A DNA stretch of 64,000 nt. Origin: Shewanella psychrotolerans (GTDB lineage Bacteria; Pseudomonadota; Gammaproteobacteria; Enterobacterales; Shewanellaceae). Location of the stretch: positions 3,968,001-4,032,000 of the forward strand of contig NZ_CP080419.1 in assembly GCF_019457595.1 (NCBI RefSeq), in the 5' to 3' direction. Shown in pieces: positions 8,527-19,346 of this stretch (its first letter is position 1; each line of letters begins with the position of its first letter). A model generated the notes under the pieces. That model saw only the letters and a program-made list of their open reading frames with translations. It made no database searches and was not told the DNA's origin. The translations under genes were made by a program, and so were the position numbers.

Positions 8527-9408
8527 ATGGCCTGGATCCAGATAAAAATCGATACCGATAACCAACATGCCGACCAATTAAGCGACTTGCTCATGGAGTT
8601 TGGCGCACTGTCTATTACCTATGAAGATGGTAAAGACACGCCTATTTATGAGCCAAACTTGGGCGAAACCCCACTGTGGAGCCACACAGTGTTAACCGCC
8701 CTATTTGAAGCCGACTATGACCTGACTCCTATCGTTGAAATGCTAAAGCTACAACCATACTTAGGCGCAGACTTTAGCCATAAAATAGAGCAAGTCGAAG
8801 ATAAAGACTGGGAACGTGAGTGGATGGACAACTTCCACCCTATTCAATTTGGCCGTCGTCTATGGATCTGTCCTAGCTGGCGTGAAGTGCCTGACCCACA
8901 AGCGGTCAATGTAATGTTAGACCCAGGCCTCGCCTTCGGCACCGGCACCCACCCAACCACGGCGCTGTGTTTAGAATGGCTAGATGGACTCGATCTTGAA
9001 GGCAAAGAAGCGATCGATTTTGGTTGTGGATCGGGCATCCTTGCGGTCGCTGCACTAAAACTGGGGGCCTCAAAAGTCACCGGCATTGATATCGACTATC
9101 AAGCTATCGATGCCTCTAAAGCAAACGCTGAACGTAATGGTGTCGCAGATAAACTCGCGCTGTTCCTACCCGAAGATCAACCAGCCGATCTTAAAGCAGA
9201 AGTTTTAGTCGCCAATATCTTAGCAGGACCACTTCGAGAACTAGCCCCGCTAATTGCAGAAAAGGTGCAACCGGGTGGTTTGCTCGCACTTTCAGGTTTA
9301 CTCAAAGAGCAAGCTGATGAAATTAGTCAACACTATGCCCAATGGTTTGACATGGACGCGCCCGCTCACAAAGAAGATTGGAGTCGCTTGACAGGCACCC
9401 GTAAATAA
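8527..9408 (+). CDS. prmA: Ribosomal protein L11 methyltransferase PrmA
   Basis: 293 residues, the usual PrmA length. It trimethylates ribosomal protein L11 with S-adenosylmethionine in the cytoplasm. The N-terminal domain that recognises L11 covers about residues 1-110. [12 protein letters not shown] precedes the methyltransferase core, where [18 protein letters not shown] near residue 164 is the S-adenosylmethionine loop and VANILAGPL is motif IV. AGAGAG upstream serves as a ribosome binding site. In related gammaproteobacteria prmA precedes dusB-fis, as here. Confidence 0.97.
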   Translation: MAWIQIKIDTDNQHADQLSDLLMEFGALSITYEDGKDTPIYEPNLGETPLWSHTVLTALFEADYDLTPIVEMLKLQPYLGADFSHKIEQVEDKDWEREWMDNFHPIQFGRRLWICPSWREVPDPQAVNVMLDPGLAFGTGTHPTTALCLEWLDGLDLEGKEAIDFGCGSGILAVAALKLGASKVTGIDIDYQAIDASKANAERNGVADKLALFLPEDQPADLKAEVLVANILAGPLRELAPLIAEKVQPGGLLALSGLLKEQADEISQHYAQWFDMDAPAHKEDWSRLTGTRK

Positions 9409-9420
9409 CGGTAAACGCCA

Positions 9421-9436
9421 GCGGCCTCAAGGCCGC
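9421..9436. terminator. GC-rich hairpin after prmA
   Basis: GCGGCC-TCAA-GGCCGC is a perfect 6-bp stem with a tetraloop 12 bp after the prmA stop. No clean T tract follows, so it may be a weak terminator or a transcript-stabilising stem. Confidence 0.45.
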
Positions 9437-9497
9437 AATTGACTTCTCAACATGCAAAAGTCAAGTAAAAAAGTTGCTCTCAGGTCATTTATTGACC

Positions 9498-9530
9498 TTT
9501 TCACCGGCTTGAAAAAGGCGTACTATAGCG
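9498..9530 (+). promoter_or_regulatory. Candidate dusB-fis promoter with GC-rich discriminator
   Basis: The -10 TACTAT is at 9521-9526, 17 bp after a weak -35 TTTTCA (9498-9503). It is followed by AGCGCCCC, a GC-rich discriminator as expected for a stringently controlled, growth-rate-dependent fis promoter. A TTGACC is also present at 9492-9497 but at poor spacing. The start site is inferred. Confidence 0.45.
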
Positions 9531-9559
9531 CCCCTTTGAAGCGCAAGGTGTAATGATAA

Positions 9560-10851
<1,292 letters not shown>

Positions 10852-10876
10852 GAATTAATCTTAGTTGGCTGTATTT

Positions 10877-10910
10877 AAACGGGTTTTTCCTTAAGGAGAA
10901 GCCCGTTTTT
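10877..10910 (+). terminator. Rho-independent terminator of dusB-fis
   Basis: AAACGGG pairs with CCCGTTT, and the inner segment TTTTCC/GGAGAA extends the stem around TTAA. TTTTT follows. It is placed 25 bp after the fis stop. Confidence 0.85.
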
Positions 10911-11137
10911 CTTTCTGACTTCCCCCATCCCAGCGCTACCGTCCGCACATATCCTGGCACTTGGCACCTCTTCAGCTTCGGCTAATTTTCATTTTGTACA
11001 CTAGCAAACCTTGTGATGCATGCTAGGGATATTTAGCTCACTTGTTACAAGACAGGCGATGAGTTATCCCCCCAAAGCATATGAAAATCACTCGCAATAT
11101 TTACTAAAAAATGAAACGCCTCCACATAGAGACAATT

Positions 11138-12664
11138 ATGCTAACTAAAAAAACTCTTTTACCCTCTGTACTATGCCTTAGCCTACTCAATATTGGGGCT
11201 GCAAATGCTGAAACCTTTCAGTTTATCGACCATCAGCCTGAAACAGTCGACACCTTAGTCGCCTTTCAAGCGGGTGAACACACCTCCCCTCAACTCGCAC
11301 AGCTTAATGATCTGTCTGAGCAACAGATTGCCAATGCACTAGCACAGCAAGGTTTTAGCGGCGAGGCAAAACAACTCGTTGAAATTTTATCGCCACACGG
11401 TATTAAGGCTAAACGCTTACTTGTGGTTGGTGTTGGTGAAGCAAAGCAGCCTGGTGACATCAATAAACTCGGCGCAGAGATCACCGCTCACTTGCGCAGC
11501 ACTGATAATGAGAATATCCACCTACTGACAACAGGCATAAGCAATGGGATGAGCAACGCCAATTTCGCCGCCGAGCTGGCTCACGGAATTAACCTACGCG
11601 CTTATCAGTTCGATAAATATCTCACCGAGAAAAAGCCTGCCGAAAAGCACTATACGGTAAGCGTTGCCAACCCTAGCGCAGCGACTGATAGATACCAGCA
11701 ACTCGCCGCCATTGAAAAAGGGGTATTTCTAGCACGTGACCTCACCTCTGAGGTGCCAAGTGCCATGACGCCAGTCGATTTTGCCAACGCTGCAAAAGAA
11801 CTCAAAAAATTAGGGGTCAAGATCACCATCTTAGATGCCAAGCAAATTGAAAAATTAGGCATGGGTGCACTCCATGCAGTTGGTCGCGGCTCACAAGCGG
11901 GATCGCGCTTAGTCATTGCCCATTGGCAAGGTAATCACGATGCGCCTATCGCATTAGTCGGCAAAGGCATCACCTTCGATTCTGGCGGCTACAACATCAA
12001 AGCGACGGGCGACTCCATATCACGCATGAAATCTGACATGGCAGGCGCAGCAGCGGTACTCGGCACGATTAAGGCGATGGCGCTGCAAAAAGCGAAAGCC
12101 AATGTGGTCGGCGTGATGCCTATGGCGGCAAACATGGTTTCAGATACCGCTTTTGCCCCCGGTGATGTACTGATGACGGCTGAAGGACTCAGTGTAGAAG
12201 TACTCAACACTGATGCAGAGGGGCGACTCATCCTTGCGGACGGCATGTGGTACGCGCGAAAACACTACCAACCTAAAGTGATGGTAGATATTGCCACCTT
12301 AACAGGCTCAAAAGTAAGGGCATTAGGGAAACGTTATACCGCGGTATTTAGTGACGATGACACTTTAGTCGATGAGTTAACTTTCTCAGGTAGCGCCGTT
12401 GATGAAAAGCTATGGCGCTTGCCTTTGGCCTATGAAGATCTGTTAAAGAGCCCGATTGCCGATCTCAAAAATGCGGGCTATGGCGGCCCCGGCGCGACCA
12501 CTGCGGCGGTGTTCTTAAAGCAATTTAGCGGCGAGACCAAATGGGCACACCTTGATATTGCGGGTAGCGCACTCGCAGCCAAAGATGAAGGCATTACGCC
12601 CGCTGGCGGCACCGGCCATGGTGTGCGTCTATTAAGCCACTGGATCATGAGTCAATCTCAGTAA
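11138..12664 (+). CDS. Exported leucyl aminopeptidase (M17 family)
   Basis: 508 residues from the ATG at 11138. A longer frame begins at 11111 without a ribosome binding site, whereas AGAGA precedes 11138. The first residues form a Sec signal peptide, with a lysine pair, a hydrophobic core LLPSVLCLSLLNIG and an ANA cleavage site, so the enzyme should be periplasmic or secreted. The C-terminal catalytic domain has the two-metal site: ITFDSGGYNIK, MKSDMAGAA and the M17 signature NTDAEGRLILADG. It removes N-terminal residues from peptides. Most M17 enzymes (PepA) are cytoplasmic, so export is notable. It stands alone between terminators. Confidence 0.92.
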   Translation: MLTKKTLLPSVLCLSLLNIGAANAETFQFIDHQPETVDTLVAFQAGEHTSPQLAQLNDLSEQQIANALAQQGFSGEAKQLVEILSPHGIKAKRLLVVGVGEAKQPGDINKLGAEITAHLRSTDNENIHLLTTGISNGMSNANFAAELAHGINLRAYQFDKYLTEKKPAEKHYTVSVANPSAATDRYQQLAAIEKGVFLARDLTSEVPSAMTPVDFANAAKELKKLGVKITILDAKQIEKLGMGALHAVGRGSQAGSRLVIAHWQGNHDAPIALVGKGITFDSGGYNIKATGDSISRMKSDMAGAAAVLGTIKAMALQKAKANVVGVMPMAANMVSDTAFAPGDVLMTAEGLSVEVLNTDAEGRLILADGMWYARKHYQPKVMVDIATLTGSKVRALGKRYTAVFSDDDTLVDELTFSGSAVDEKLWRLPLAYEDLLKSPIADLKNAGYGGPGATTAAVFLKQFSGETKWAHLDIAGSALAAKDEGITPAGGTGHGVRLLSHWIMSQSQ

Positions 12665-12700
12665 GCTTTAGCAATAACGTTAACCCTTACTAAGACTCAT

Positions 12701-12730
12701 AGAAAAGCCCTACATTGTAGGGCTTTTCTT
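12701..12730 (+). terminator. Rho-independent terminator after the aminopeptidase gene
   Basis: AGAAAAGCCCTAC-ATT-GTAGGGCTTTTCT is a near-perfect stem ending in a T-rich 3' arm, 36 bp after the stop codon. Confidence 0.9.
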
Positions 12731-13043
12731 TATCACGCTTTAAGCTCGTATTTTCAGTGCCTAACCTCTAGCATCGCTAGCTTGCCTATGACGAGTGTGC
12801 TTACTCTCACAGCGCTGGTGCCCCATGCGATACAAGATAGGTATCAGCACTAAGTTAAGTCGTGGCGTTTCAAACCGCACACGCTAAGCGCAACATTTGA
12901 CTCTACCTAGATTGAGATATTTTATGGAGAAAAGTGTGATTACCCGAGCATTTTACTCAGGTAATCATTGAGGCAAACAAAATACGTAAATAACATGCAG
13001 CTTTAAGCAGTCACTTAAACTCATGCAAATATCGGAGCACCAC
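12731..13043. other. Intergenic region upstream of the RIC gene
   Basis: About 310 bases without a gene. The one structure I can support is the inverted repeat at 12937-12967 (listed separately). The promoter of the RIC gene should lie here. Confidence 0.5.
12937..12967. promoter_or_regulatory. Inverted repeat upstream of the RIC gene (possible operator)
   Basis: TGATTACC (12937-12944) and GGTAATCA (12960-12967) are perfect inverted arms, with GAG/CTC extending the pairing inside and a 7-nt loop. No T tract follows, so an operator is more likely than a terminator. RIC genes respond to nitric oxide in other bacteria; this sequence does not match the NsrR or FNR consensus that I know. Confidence 0.45.
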
Positions 13044-13745
13044 ATGCCTCAAACTAAAGAACACCTACTTGCCTCTCGCGTTGGCGAAATTGTTGCAAAT
13101 GATTTTCGCAGTGCACATCTGTTCAGCCAGTTTGGTATCGATTTTTGCTGTGGGGGCGGGATATCTCTAGAGCGCGCAATTAAGCGCTTTGACGTCGATG
13201 AAGCGCAACTCATTGAAGCATTAATGGCACTCGGAATCGAAGGCGAGAAGCAGCAAGGTTTAGATCAGTTACCTTTATCAGAACTGCTCGACTACATCGA
13301 AGCGACCCATCACAGTTTCGTCAGAGAAAAAGCTCCACTACTAATTGAATATAGCCAGAAGATGGTACGCGCCCATGGCGAGCATTATGACGAGATTAAA
13401 CCTTTCGCAGGTTGGATACGCGCACTGATCGAAGATCTTATGCCACATCTGATGAAAGAGGAGCAGATCCTCTTTCCAGCCATTCGCGCTATGGCAAATG
13501 GTGAACAGGTCAACGGTTGCTTCGGTCATATCGGTAATCCGATCAACGCCATGGAACATGAGCATGACCAAGCGAGTGAAATTATTGAGCGCCTAAGAAC
13601 CCTCACCAACGACTTTACGCCGCCAGCACATGCCTGCACCACCTGGCGTATCTGTTACGCCACCCTGGAAGAGTTTGCCACCGACCTGCAACAGCACATA
13701 CACGTCGAAAACAACATTCTCTTCCCTAAGGCATTGGCCATTTAA
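13044..13745 (+). CDS. Iron-sulfur cluster repair di-iron protein RIC (YtfE/ScdA/DnrN)
   Basis: 233 residues from the ATG at 13044, preceded by GGAG at 6-nt spacing; the upstream ATG at 13023 has no such site. The N-terminal ScdA_N domain has the typical FGIDFCCGGG motif. The rest is a hemerythrin-like four-helix domain with His/Glu ligands in ATHHSF, HGEHYDE, HLMKEEQILFP, EHEHDQ and HIHVENNILFP for a non-heme di-iron centre. The family repairs iron-sulfur clusters damaged by nitric oxide or oxidative stress. It is a single gene with a hairpin between it and the convergent hupE-like gene. Confidence 0.93.
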   Translation: MPQTKEHLLASRVGEIVANDFRSAHLFSQFGIDFCCGGGISLERAIKRFDVDEAQLIEALMALGIEGEKQQGLDQLPLSELLDYIEATHHSFVREKAPLLIEYSQKMVRAHGEHYDEIKPFAGWIRALIEDLMPHLMKEEQILFPAIRAMANGEQVNGCFGHIGNPINAMEHEHDQASEIIERLRTLTNDFTPPAHACTTWRICYATLEEFATDLQQHIHVENNILFPKALAI

Positions 13746-13755
13746 TCGCCGAATT

Positions 13756-13785
13756 TTGAGGTGCTCCATTATCGGATCACCTCAA
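13756..13785. terminator. Hairpin between convergent RIC and hupE-like genes
   Basis: TTGAGGTG and CACCTCAA form an 8-bp stem with an internal TCC/GGA extension. T residues precede the left arm, so termination is plausible in the minus direction and possibly both. Confidence 0.5.
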
Positions 13786-13794
13786 CAAAGCGCT

Positions 13795-14370
13795 TTAGAT
13801 GCCCATTATCAGATAGCCACCAATTAAAGCGATGGCGCCGCCACTAAGACGCAGCAGGGGCCGTTTACGGCTGAGTTGCTGCATGATGAAGCCGAGCGAC
13901 ACGCCAAGCAGGTGGATAACGGCGGTGCCACTGAGGAAACCTAAGGCATAAAGCACCGGACTAGTCAGCGCTGGCATCTCGGCGCCGTGGGCATGACCAT
14001 GAAAGATAGCAAACAGACCGACAAACCCCATGGCGAGCAACAGAGGAATCTGCCTACCTAAAGCAATGGCCAAGCCGAGTAGCACTACAGACAATGCAAT
14101 GCCTAACTCCACAAAGGGCAGCGCAACACCATAGAGCCCCAATACCCCGCCAAATAACATGAAGGCCATAAAAGCTAAAGGCACAGTCCAAATCGCCCGT
14201 CCCCCAAGCTGAGTACTCAACAAACCCACACTCAACATGGCCAACAGATGATCAAATCCGAGTACGGGGTGATTGAATCCCGTCATAAAACCTGCCCCGT
14301 CAGTGATCTCATGAGCAAACACGGACGGCGCCCAAACCGCGAGCAACACAGGCAGTAACCGTTTCATCAT
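13795..14370 (-). CDS. HupE/UreJ family membrane protein
   Basis: 191 residues. A signal peptide ending in FAHEITDGAG is followed by about six hydrophobic segments. Conserved His/Asp motifs FNHPVLGFDHLLAML and IFHGHAHGAEMP define the HupE/UreJ family, which includes nickel or cobalt transporters near hydrogenase and urease genes. Neither enzyme is encoded in this window, so the metal is unknown. GAGGATAA precedes two adjacent ATG codons; either could be the start. The C-terminal helix ends with IALIGGYLIMGI. Confidence 0.85.
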   Translation of the reverse strand: MMKRLLPVLLAVWAPSVFAHEITDGAGFMTGFNHPVLGFDHLLAMLSVGLLSTQLGGRAIWTVPLAFMAFMLFGGVLGLYGVALPFVELGIALSVVLLGLAIALGRQIPLLLAMGFVGLFAIFHGHAHGAEMPALTSPVLYALGFLSGTAVIHLLGVSLGFIMQQLSRKRPLLRLSGGAIALIGGYLIMGI

Positions 14371-14461
14371 TTATCCTCTCAATCCTTGAAATCAGATAAA
14401 AGACAATAGATCAAAACAACCTAAACGACTGTGATAAGTGACAAAAAATGAATGCTACGAC

Positions 14462-15187
14462 CTAGGCGTCAAATAGCACCAATAGATCATCCAGTTTACT
14501 ACAGGTGATATGGGGTAACTGTCCCATGGCGGCAGGCAATGGTTCCCGCCCCACAGCCGGATTAAGCCAAACTGACTGACAACCGGCGCGACGGGCACCC
14601 TGAACATCGGCCTTAAAGCTGTCACCTAGGTGTAATAGCTGATCACAGCTTATGTCGAGACGATGGCAGGCCTGATAGAACAAATCTGGATAGGGTTTCA
14701 TGCGTGTACCATTACCAGGATGCAGCACAAACTCAAATAGCTCTCCTAAACCGATACGGTGAGCGTCGACATTACCATTGGTAATACCAATCAGCGGATA
14801 GCACTCGGCGAGTCTTTTTAGCTTGCCTAATACCTCATCGGCGACAACAAAATCGGAGCGCTGGCGAACAAAATAGGCTAACGCCAGCTGCGCGCCTTTG
14901 GCCGCCTCGGCCTTGGTATAACCTAAAATCATCAACCCCTGCTCTAAAGTCACCAGACGCGACGCCGAGGTATCATGAGCCAGCGAGGGACACTGCTTAA
15001 TTAGCTGACGCTTGAGCGCTTGCCAATCCTCTAGCCCCCAGGCTTGGGTTGGCGGATGATGCTCTGTAAGGTAATGAAGTAGCCGCTGCTCTGCGGCCAT
15101 GATGATGGGGCGATTATCATACAAGGTATCGTCCAGATCGAAGCTGATGGCACTAAAAGGACGGAGACGAATCGAGACATTAATCAT
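14462..15187 (-). CDS. yigB: HAD-family phosphatase YigB
   Basis: 241 residues from the ATG at 15187, with GAGG 5 nt upstream; the frame stays open to 15226 but that start lacks a site and overlaps xerC more. HAD motifs are complete: [10 protein letters not shown] (nucleophile Asp), ITNGN (motif II), a Lys in MKPYPDLF (motif III) and [14 protein letters not shown] (motif IV). In E. coli YigB dephosphorylates FMN for riboflavin formation; the activity here is inferred. It overlaps the end of xerC by 8 bp and is last in the lptM-lysA-dapF operon. Confidence 0.9.
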   Translation of the reverse strand: MINVSIRLRPFSAISFDLDDTLYDNRPIIMAAEQRLLHYLTEHHPPTQAWGLEDWQALKRQLIKQCPSLAHDTSASRLVTLEQGLMILGYTKAEAAKGAQLALAYFVRQRSDFVVADEVLGKLKRLAECYPLIGITNGNVDAHRIGLGELFEFVLHPGNGTRMKPYPDLFYQACHRLDISCDQLLHLGDSFKADVQGARRAGCQSVWLNPAVGREPLPAAMGQLPHITCSKLDDLLVLFDA

Positions 15188-16076
15188 TACTACCTCGCTT
15201 TTTTGCTCTCGGGTGAGCACCATCATACACTTTAGCTAAATGTTGAAAATCGAGACTGGTATATACTTGGGTCGTGGATAAATTTGCATGACCTAATAGC
15301 TCTTGAACTGCACGTAAATCGGCACTCGATTCCAGCATATGGGTCGCAAATGAGTGTCTTAACTTATGCGGATGTACATGCATGCTTAAGCTTTGCTCTT
15401 GCCCCCACTTATTTAAACGTGCCTGAATAGAGCGATGTGCAAGGCGTTTACCTTTCGCCGTCACGAACAAGGCATCATCTTCGCAGGGCAAAGTTAACCG
15501 AATAGACAACCATAGCGCTATCGCTTCTATCGCCATACGCCCAATCGGAACAATTCGTTCCTTACTACCTTTGCCCATCACCTTAACTTGCTGTTCATTG
15601 TAGTTAATATCTGAGGTATTTAGCGCGGCGAGCTCAGCAAGTCGTAACCCTGATGAATAAAACAACTCCATTATTGCTTTGTCTCGCATCGCTAACGGCG
15701 AGTCATCATCGATGGTAAGCAAGTGAGTAACCGAATCAAGATCCATATTCTTCGGTAGTGGTTTACCCTGTTTTGGCGCATTTAAGTTTGCCGATGGATC
15801 AAGAGTGACTAGCGATTCCTGCAGCAGATAATAAAAAAATTGCCTGATGGCCGATAAGCACAGCGCGATTGAACGTGCGCCAAGGCCTTGGCGATGTAGC
15901 TTATTAAGTACAGCTTGCAGCTCTTCAGCAGTGACTTGATGCCATCCCATATCAGCTGGCAATAGTTTTTCCACGCGTTGTAGCTCAAAGCAGTAGTTAC
16001 GAACGGTATGAGAGGAGAGTTGGCGCTCTGAAGCTAGATAAGTTTCAAAGCGCGTAAGCCAATGTGCTGATGTCAT
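15180..16076 (-). CDS. xerC: Site-specific tyrosine recombinase XerC
   Basis: 298 residues. With XerD it resolves chromosome dimers at dif. The N-terminal SAM-like core-binding domain covers about 1-95. The catalytic set is complete: Arg145 ([10 protein letters not shown]), Lys169, His237 and Arg240 (HPHKLRHSF), His263 ([13 protein letters not shown]) and the nucleophile Tyr272. It starts 4 bp after the DUF484 gene ends, and the gene order dapF-DUF484-xerC-yigB is the same as in E. coli. Confidence 0.97.
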   Translation of the reverse strand: MTSAHWLTRFETYLASERQLSSHTVRNYCFELQRVEKLLPADMGWHQVTAEELQAVLNKLHRQGLGARSIALCLSAIRQFFYYLLQESLVTLDPSANLNAPKQGKPLPKNMDLDSVTHLLTIDDDSPLAMRDKAIMELFYSSGLRLAELAALNTSDINYNEQQVKVMGKGSKERIVPIGRMAIEAIALWLSIRLTLPCEDDALFVTAKGKRLAHRSIQARLNKWGQEQSLSMHVHPHKLRHSFATHMLESSADLRAVQELLGHANLSTTQVYTSLDFQHLAKVYDGAHPRAKKRGSND

Positions 16077-16080
16077 CAGA

Positions 16081-16719
16081 TCAAAGCTTTGGCAGCAGGT
16101 GATCGAGTAACTGTTTTAGCTGGTCTAACAACAGGTTGTCCATGTCGGGATGAAAATGCATAGGATCGGCACTGGCGATAGCAAAAATCACTTGTCCGCA
16201 TTGCTCCGACAAACGAGATAGCGCAACAGAGCCGACATCACAACCAAATAGGCGCTTCGACTCATTTTGAGTCAAACGACCGAAATAGTACCCCTGCTTT
16301 AAGCGATCACTCCAGATATGGGATAGATCACTATCAATATCATGCACTGTGATTAAGCGAACATGAGTAAATTGGAATTGCTCTTTTAATTCAACTGATA
16401 ACAGCTGTCTTAGTTCACCTAGATCTTCTGCCTGCAGCAGCTTAAGAGACAGAGCCGTATTAAACATGAAGATTTTTTCGTTACGCGACGCCATCGATAA
16501 CAAAGATGTGATCTCCTCTTCAAGCTGGGCAACTTTAGCCCTTAGCATCTCCTGTTTACGCTCAACAAGAGACACTGCGCCACGCTCAGCATGAGGAATA
16601 CGCATCGCAAGCAATAACTCTGGATAACGGCTAAAGAAATCTGGATTATCGAGCAGATACTCACGGATCAATATCTCATCGAAAGGTAATTCCGTTTTTT
16701 TATTCATGGCATCATTCAT
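16081..16719 (-). CDS. DUF484 family protein (YigA-like)
   Basis: 212 residues from the ATG at 16719, 2 bp after the dapF stop; a longer frame would overlap dapF. The conserved start [19 protein letters not shown] is typical of DUF484. A coiled-coil stretch near 55-85 is followed by a GAF-like fold. The biochemical role is unknown; position between dapF and xerC is conserved in gammaproteobacteria. An internal ATG at 16707 is the other possible start. Confidence 0.88.
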   Translation of the reverse strand: MNDAMNKKTELPFDEILIREYLLDNPDFFSRYPELLLAMRIPHAERGAVSLVERKQEMLRAKVAQLEEEITSLLSMASRNEKIFMFNTALSLKLLQAEDLGELRQLLSVELKEQFQFTHVRLITVHDIDSDLSHIWSDRLKQGYYFGRLTQNESKRLFGCDVGSVALSRLSEQCGQVIFAIASADPMHFHPDMDNLLLDQLKQLLDHLLPKL

Positions 16720-16721
16720 TG

Positions 16722-17555
16722 CTATATCTGTCCATCGTAAACATGTTCCGCTGGTCCCGTCATCCATAAAGGCTTGCCCTCACCTTCCCAGTTAATGGTA
16801 AGAGTGCCACCAGGCAGATCGACTCTCACACGACGATCTAATTTTCCTTGTAACTGTCCAACAACGGCAGCAGCGCATGCACCACTACCACAAGCTAAGG
16901 TCTCAGCGGCACCACGCTCGTATACTCGCAGTTTGATATGACCACTATTGATAATCTGCATAAAACCCACATTTACCCCTTTGGGAAAACGCTCATGGTT
17001 AGTAAGCAATGCACCTATCGTTTCCACCTCTGCGTTATCGACATCTTCAACATCGAGCACACAATGGGGATTCCCCATAGAAACCGCACCACACAAGAAT
17101 GTCTGAATACCGCTGTCATGCTCGGTTTGTAGCAAATAGGTTTTTTCTACTTTTTTGGCACTAAATGGGATGCGATTTGGCTCTAGAATAGGCACGCCCA
17201 TATTGACGGTAACATTTCCGTCGCGCTCTAAGCGTAAGGTCATTTTACCAGAAGCGGTGCTAACCTTAATTTTTTGCTTATTAGTCAAACCTTTCGTTCT
17301 AACGAACTGCGCAAAACAACGCGCGCCATTACCGCACTGCTCCACTTCACTACCATCGGCATTAAAAATACGATAATGAAAATCTAACTCGGGATCATAG
17401 GGAGGCTCCACCAATAATAGCTGGTCAAAACCCACGCCAAAGTTTCGATTAGCCAAGCGCTTTATCTGCTCAGGCGAAAAATAGACGTTTTGGGTCACGC
17501 CATCGACCACCATAAAGTCGTTGCCTAAACCATGCATTTTGGTGAATAGGATCAA
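16722..17555 (-). CDS. dapF: Diaminopimelate epimerase
   Basis: 277 residues, the usual length. It converts LL- to meso-diaminopimelate for lysine and peptidoglycan synthesis. The two catalytic Cys are Cys74 ([11 protein letters not shown]) and Cys221 ([11 protein letters not shown]). The N-terminus [19 protein letters not shown] is that of the family, and its first codon is TTG at 17555 with AAGGA 8 nt upstream. It follows lysA by 49 bp. Confidence 0.96.
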   Translation of the reverse strand: MILFTKMHGLGNDFMVVDGVTQNVYFSPEQIKRLANRNFGVGFDQLLLVEPPYDPELDFHYRIFNADGSEVEQCGNGARCFAQFVRTKGLTNKQKIKVSTASGKMTLRLERDGNVTVNMGVPILEPNRIPFSAKKVEKTYLLQTEHDSGIQTFLCGAVSMGNPHCVLDVEDVDNAEVETIGALLTNHERFPKGVNVGFMQIINSGHIKLRVYERGAAETLACGSGACAAAVVGQLQGKLDRRVRVDLPGGTLTINWEGEGKPLWMTGPAEHVYDGQI

Positions 17556-17604
17556 AAGAGTTTTCCTTAAAATAACGATCTATCTAACTTTCACTTGCCC
17601 CAGT

Positions 17605-18849
17605 TTACGGCAGCAGTTGTTCACCTTGCCACAGTTGCGATACTTTTTCTCGCTCTCTCACCAAATAATGCTTATCGCCATCAACCATGACCTCAGCAAC
17701 ACGTGGGCGAGAGTTATAGTTCGATGACATGGTAAAACCATAAGCTCCAGATGAACGCACAGCAAGCAGATCATCGGCTTGCAGATTCAACATGCGATCT
17801 TTACCCAGAAAATCACCTGTCTCGCACACTGGGCCAACGATATCATAGTTGAGAGCGACACCTTCTCTTGGCTTTACCGGAATGATATTTTGCCAAGCGC
17901 TGTAGAGTGAAGGCCTTATTAAATCATTCATCGCTCCATCAACTAAAGCAAAATTTTTGTCGCTATTTTCTTTTAAATAAAGTACTTGAGTAACGAAAAT
18001 GCCAGCATTGGCCGCAATAGCCCGTCCTGGTTCGAAAATAAGCTTGAGATCTCGACCTTGTAACTTATCAAGCAGAGCTGCGGCGTAGTCGCTAGGCTCT
18101 GGCGGCTGCTCATCATCATAAGTCACCCCTAAACCACCGCCTACATCGAGATGAGAAATGATAACCCCTTGCTCAGCAAGGCGATCGATAAGTCCTAACA
18201 TCCTTTCCATTGCATCAAGAAAAGGCTGGATTTCAGTCAACTGCGAGCCAATATGACAATCAGCGCCTTTAACCTCAAGTCCTGGTAACTGATGCGCGCG
18301 CACAAAGATCCGCTCGGCATCTTCCATCGCGATACCAAACTTGTTTTCTTTGAGCCCTGTTGAAATATAGGGATGAGTGCCAGCATCGACATCGGGGTTA
18401 ACACGCAGTGAAACCGGCGCTATCTTACCCAGTCGCAGTGCAACAAGATTAAGCTGTTCTAACTCTGCAGCAGACTCAACATTAAAGCAGTAGATACCAA
18501 GCTTAAGTGCCATCTCCATCTCTGCGACAGTTTTACCCACCCCTGAAAATACCACCTTATTAGGATCGCCACCGGCTTCAATCACTCTGGCTAACTCGCC
18601 ACCAGACACGATATCGAAACCACTGCCAAGACGCGCTAATACATTTAAAACCGCTAAGTTTGAGTTAGCTTTAACTGCATAGCAGATAAGATGCGGATGG
18701 TTAGCCACCGCTTGATCAAATGCATGCCAATGACGCTCTAACGTAGCACGAGAATAGATATACAATGGCGTATCATAGCGTTGGGCCAGTTCCGCAACCG
18801 GACACTGCTCAGCATAAAGCTCATTATTTTTATAGAGAAAGTAATCCAC
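17605..18849 (-). CDS. lysA: Diaminopimelate decarboxylase
   Basis: 414 residues from a GTG at 18849. The open frame extends to 18981 but that part overlaps lptM and encodes nothing like LysA, while AGGA lies 8 nt before the GTG. It decarboxylates meso-diaminopimelate to lysine, using pyridoxal phosphate bound to Lys60 (CYAVKANSN). HIGSQ, DVGGGLGV and EPGRAIAANAG are the cofactor and substrate motifs, and CETGDF holds the Cys from the partner subunit. With dapF it forms the last steps of the lysine pathway. Confidence 0.96.
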   Translation of the reverse strand: MDYFLYKNNELYAEQCPVAELAQRYDTPLYIYSRATLERHWHAFDQAVANHPHLICYAVKANSNLAVLNVLARLGSGFDIVSGGELARVIEAGGDPNKVVFSGVGKTVAEMEMALKLGIYCFNVESAAELEQLNLVALRLGKIAPVSLRVNPDVDAGTHPYISTGLKENKFGIAMEDAERIFVRAHQLPGLEVKGADCHIGSQLTEIQPFLDAMERMLGLIDRLAEQGVIISHLDVGGGLGVTYDDEQPPEPSDYAAALLDKLQGRDLKLIFEPGRAIAANAGIFVTQVLYLKENSDKNFALVDGAMNDLIRPSLYSAWQNIIPVKPREGVALNYDIVGPVCETGDFLGKDRMLNLQADDLLAVRSSGAYGFTMSSNYNSRPRVAEVMVDGDKHYLVREREKVSQLWQGEQLLP

Positions 18850-18853
18850 TGTG

Positions 18854-19009
18854 TTAATCCTTCTTCTGTGTTGTCGCTGGTTCTGCGGGCTTATCTTGTT
18901 GCTGTGAGGATTGATTATCTTGCACCTCTGGCGTCTTGTACAATGGCCCTTTTTGACCACAAGCCACCATGGACAAACCAACCAGCAGCACTAGTGAAAT
19001 CAGCTTCAT
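18854..19009 (-). CDS. lptM: Small lipoprotein LptM (YifL)
   Basis: 51 residues. A lipoprotein signal with lipobox MVAC at Cys17 is followed by the GQKGPLY motif that defines LptM/YifL. In E. coli LptM helps assembly of the LptD/LptE lipopolysaccharide translocon. The low-complexity tail is rich in Gln, Pro and Lys. It ends 4 bp before the lysA GTG, whose ribosome binding site lies inside its last codons. An upstream ATG four codons earlier is also possible. Confidence 0.88.
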   Translation of the reverse strand: MKLISLVLLVGLSMVACGQKGPLYKTPEVQDNQSSQQQDKPAEPATTQKKD

Positions 19010-19214
19010 ATTTCTCAACATCAGACATTCCGGAATTTAAGGGACAATAAGCGACGAGGTTAATACGCCACAGTTTATCTATCGGTTAGAGTTTTTATAT
19101 ACCTAAACCATCTTTGTTAGATGCATGATTAACTCACACAAAATAGGTTATTTTTAGCAAAACAGCATAAAAAACCACAAAAACCGCTAAAAAACGATGT
19201 TTTATCACCTCAGC

Positions 19215-19292
19215 TACCTAAGCCTATCTCAAAATAATGAGATAAAAACCTAGACCCAGACAGCGATATAAGCCAACAGACTGGCTTAGGTA
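19215..19292. repeat. Nested inverted repeats between lptM and cyaY
   Basis: TACCTAAGCC (19215-19224) pairs perfectly with GGCTTAGGTA (19283-19292). Inside lies a second hairpin, TATCTCA/TGAGATA (19225-19231, 19238-19244). A third possibility, AAGCCA with TGGCTT (19270-19275, 19282-19287), competes for part of the right outer arm. The layout suggests a folded RNA leader or binding site; no known RNA family is recognised. Confidence 0.45.
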
Positions 19293-19346
19293 TACGGCCT
19301 CTGATGTTTGCAGAGATAACCCTAAAACGTCAAGCAGATATGAGCC

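Noticed and set aside
13795-14370. Part of a hydrogenase or urease cluster
   Set aside because: The HupE/UreJ-like gene stands alone; no hydrogenase or urease genes are nearby.
15180-16076. Phage or integron integrase
   Set aside because: The tyrosine recombinase lies in the conserved dapF-DUF484-xerC-yigB operon and has XerC length; no attachment sites or phage genes adjoin it.
18850-18981. N-terminal extension of LysA
   Set aside because: It overlaps lptM in another frame, has no likeness to LysA, and the GTG at 18849 has a good ribosome binding site.
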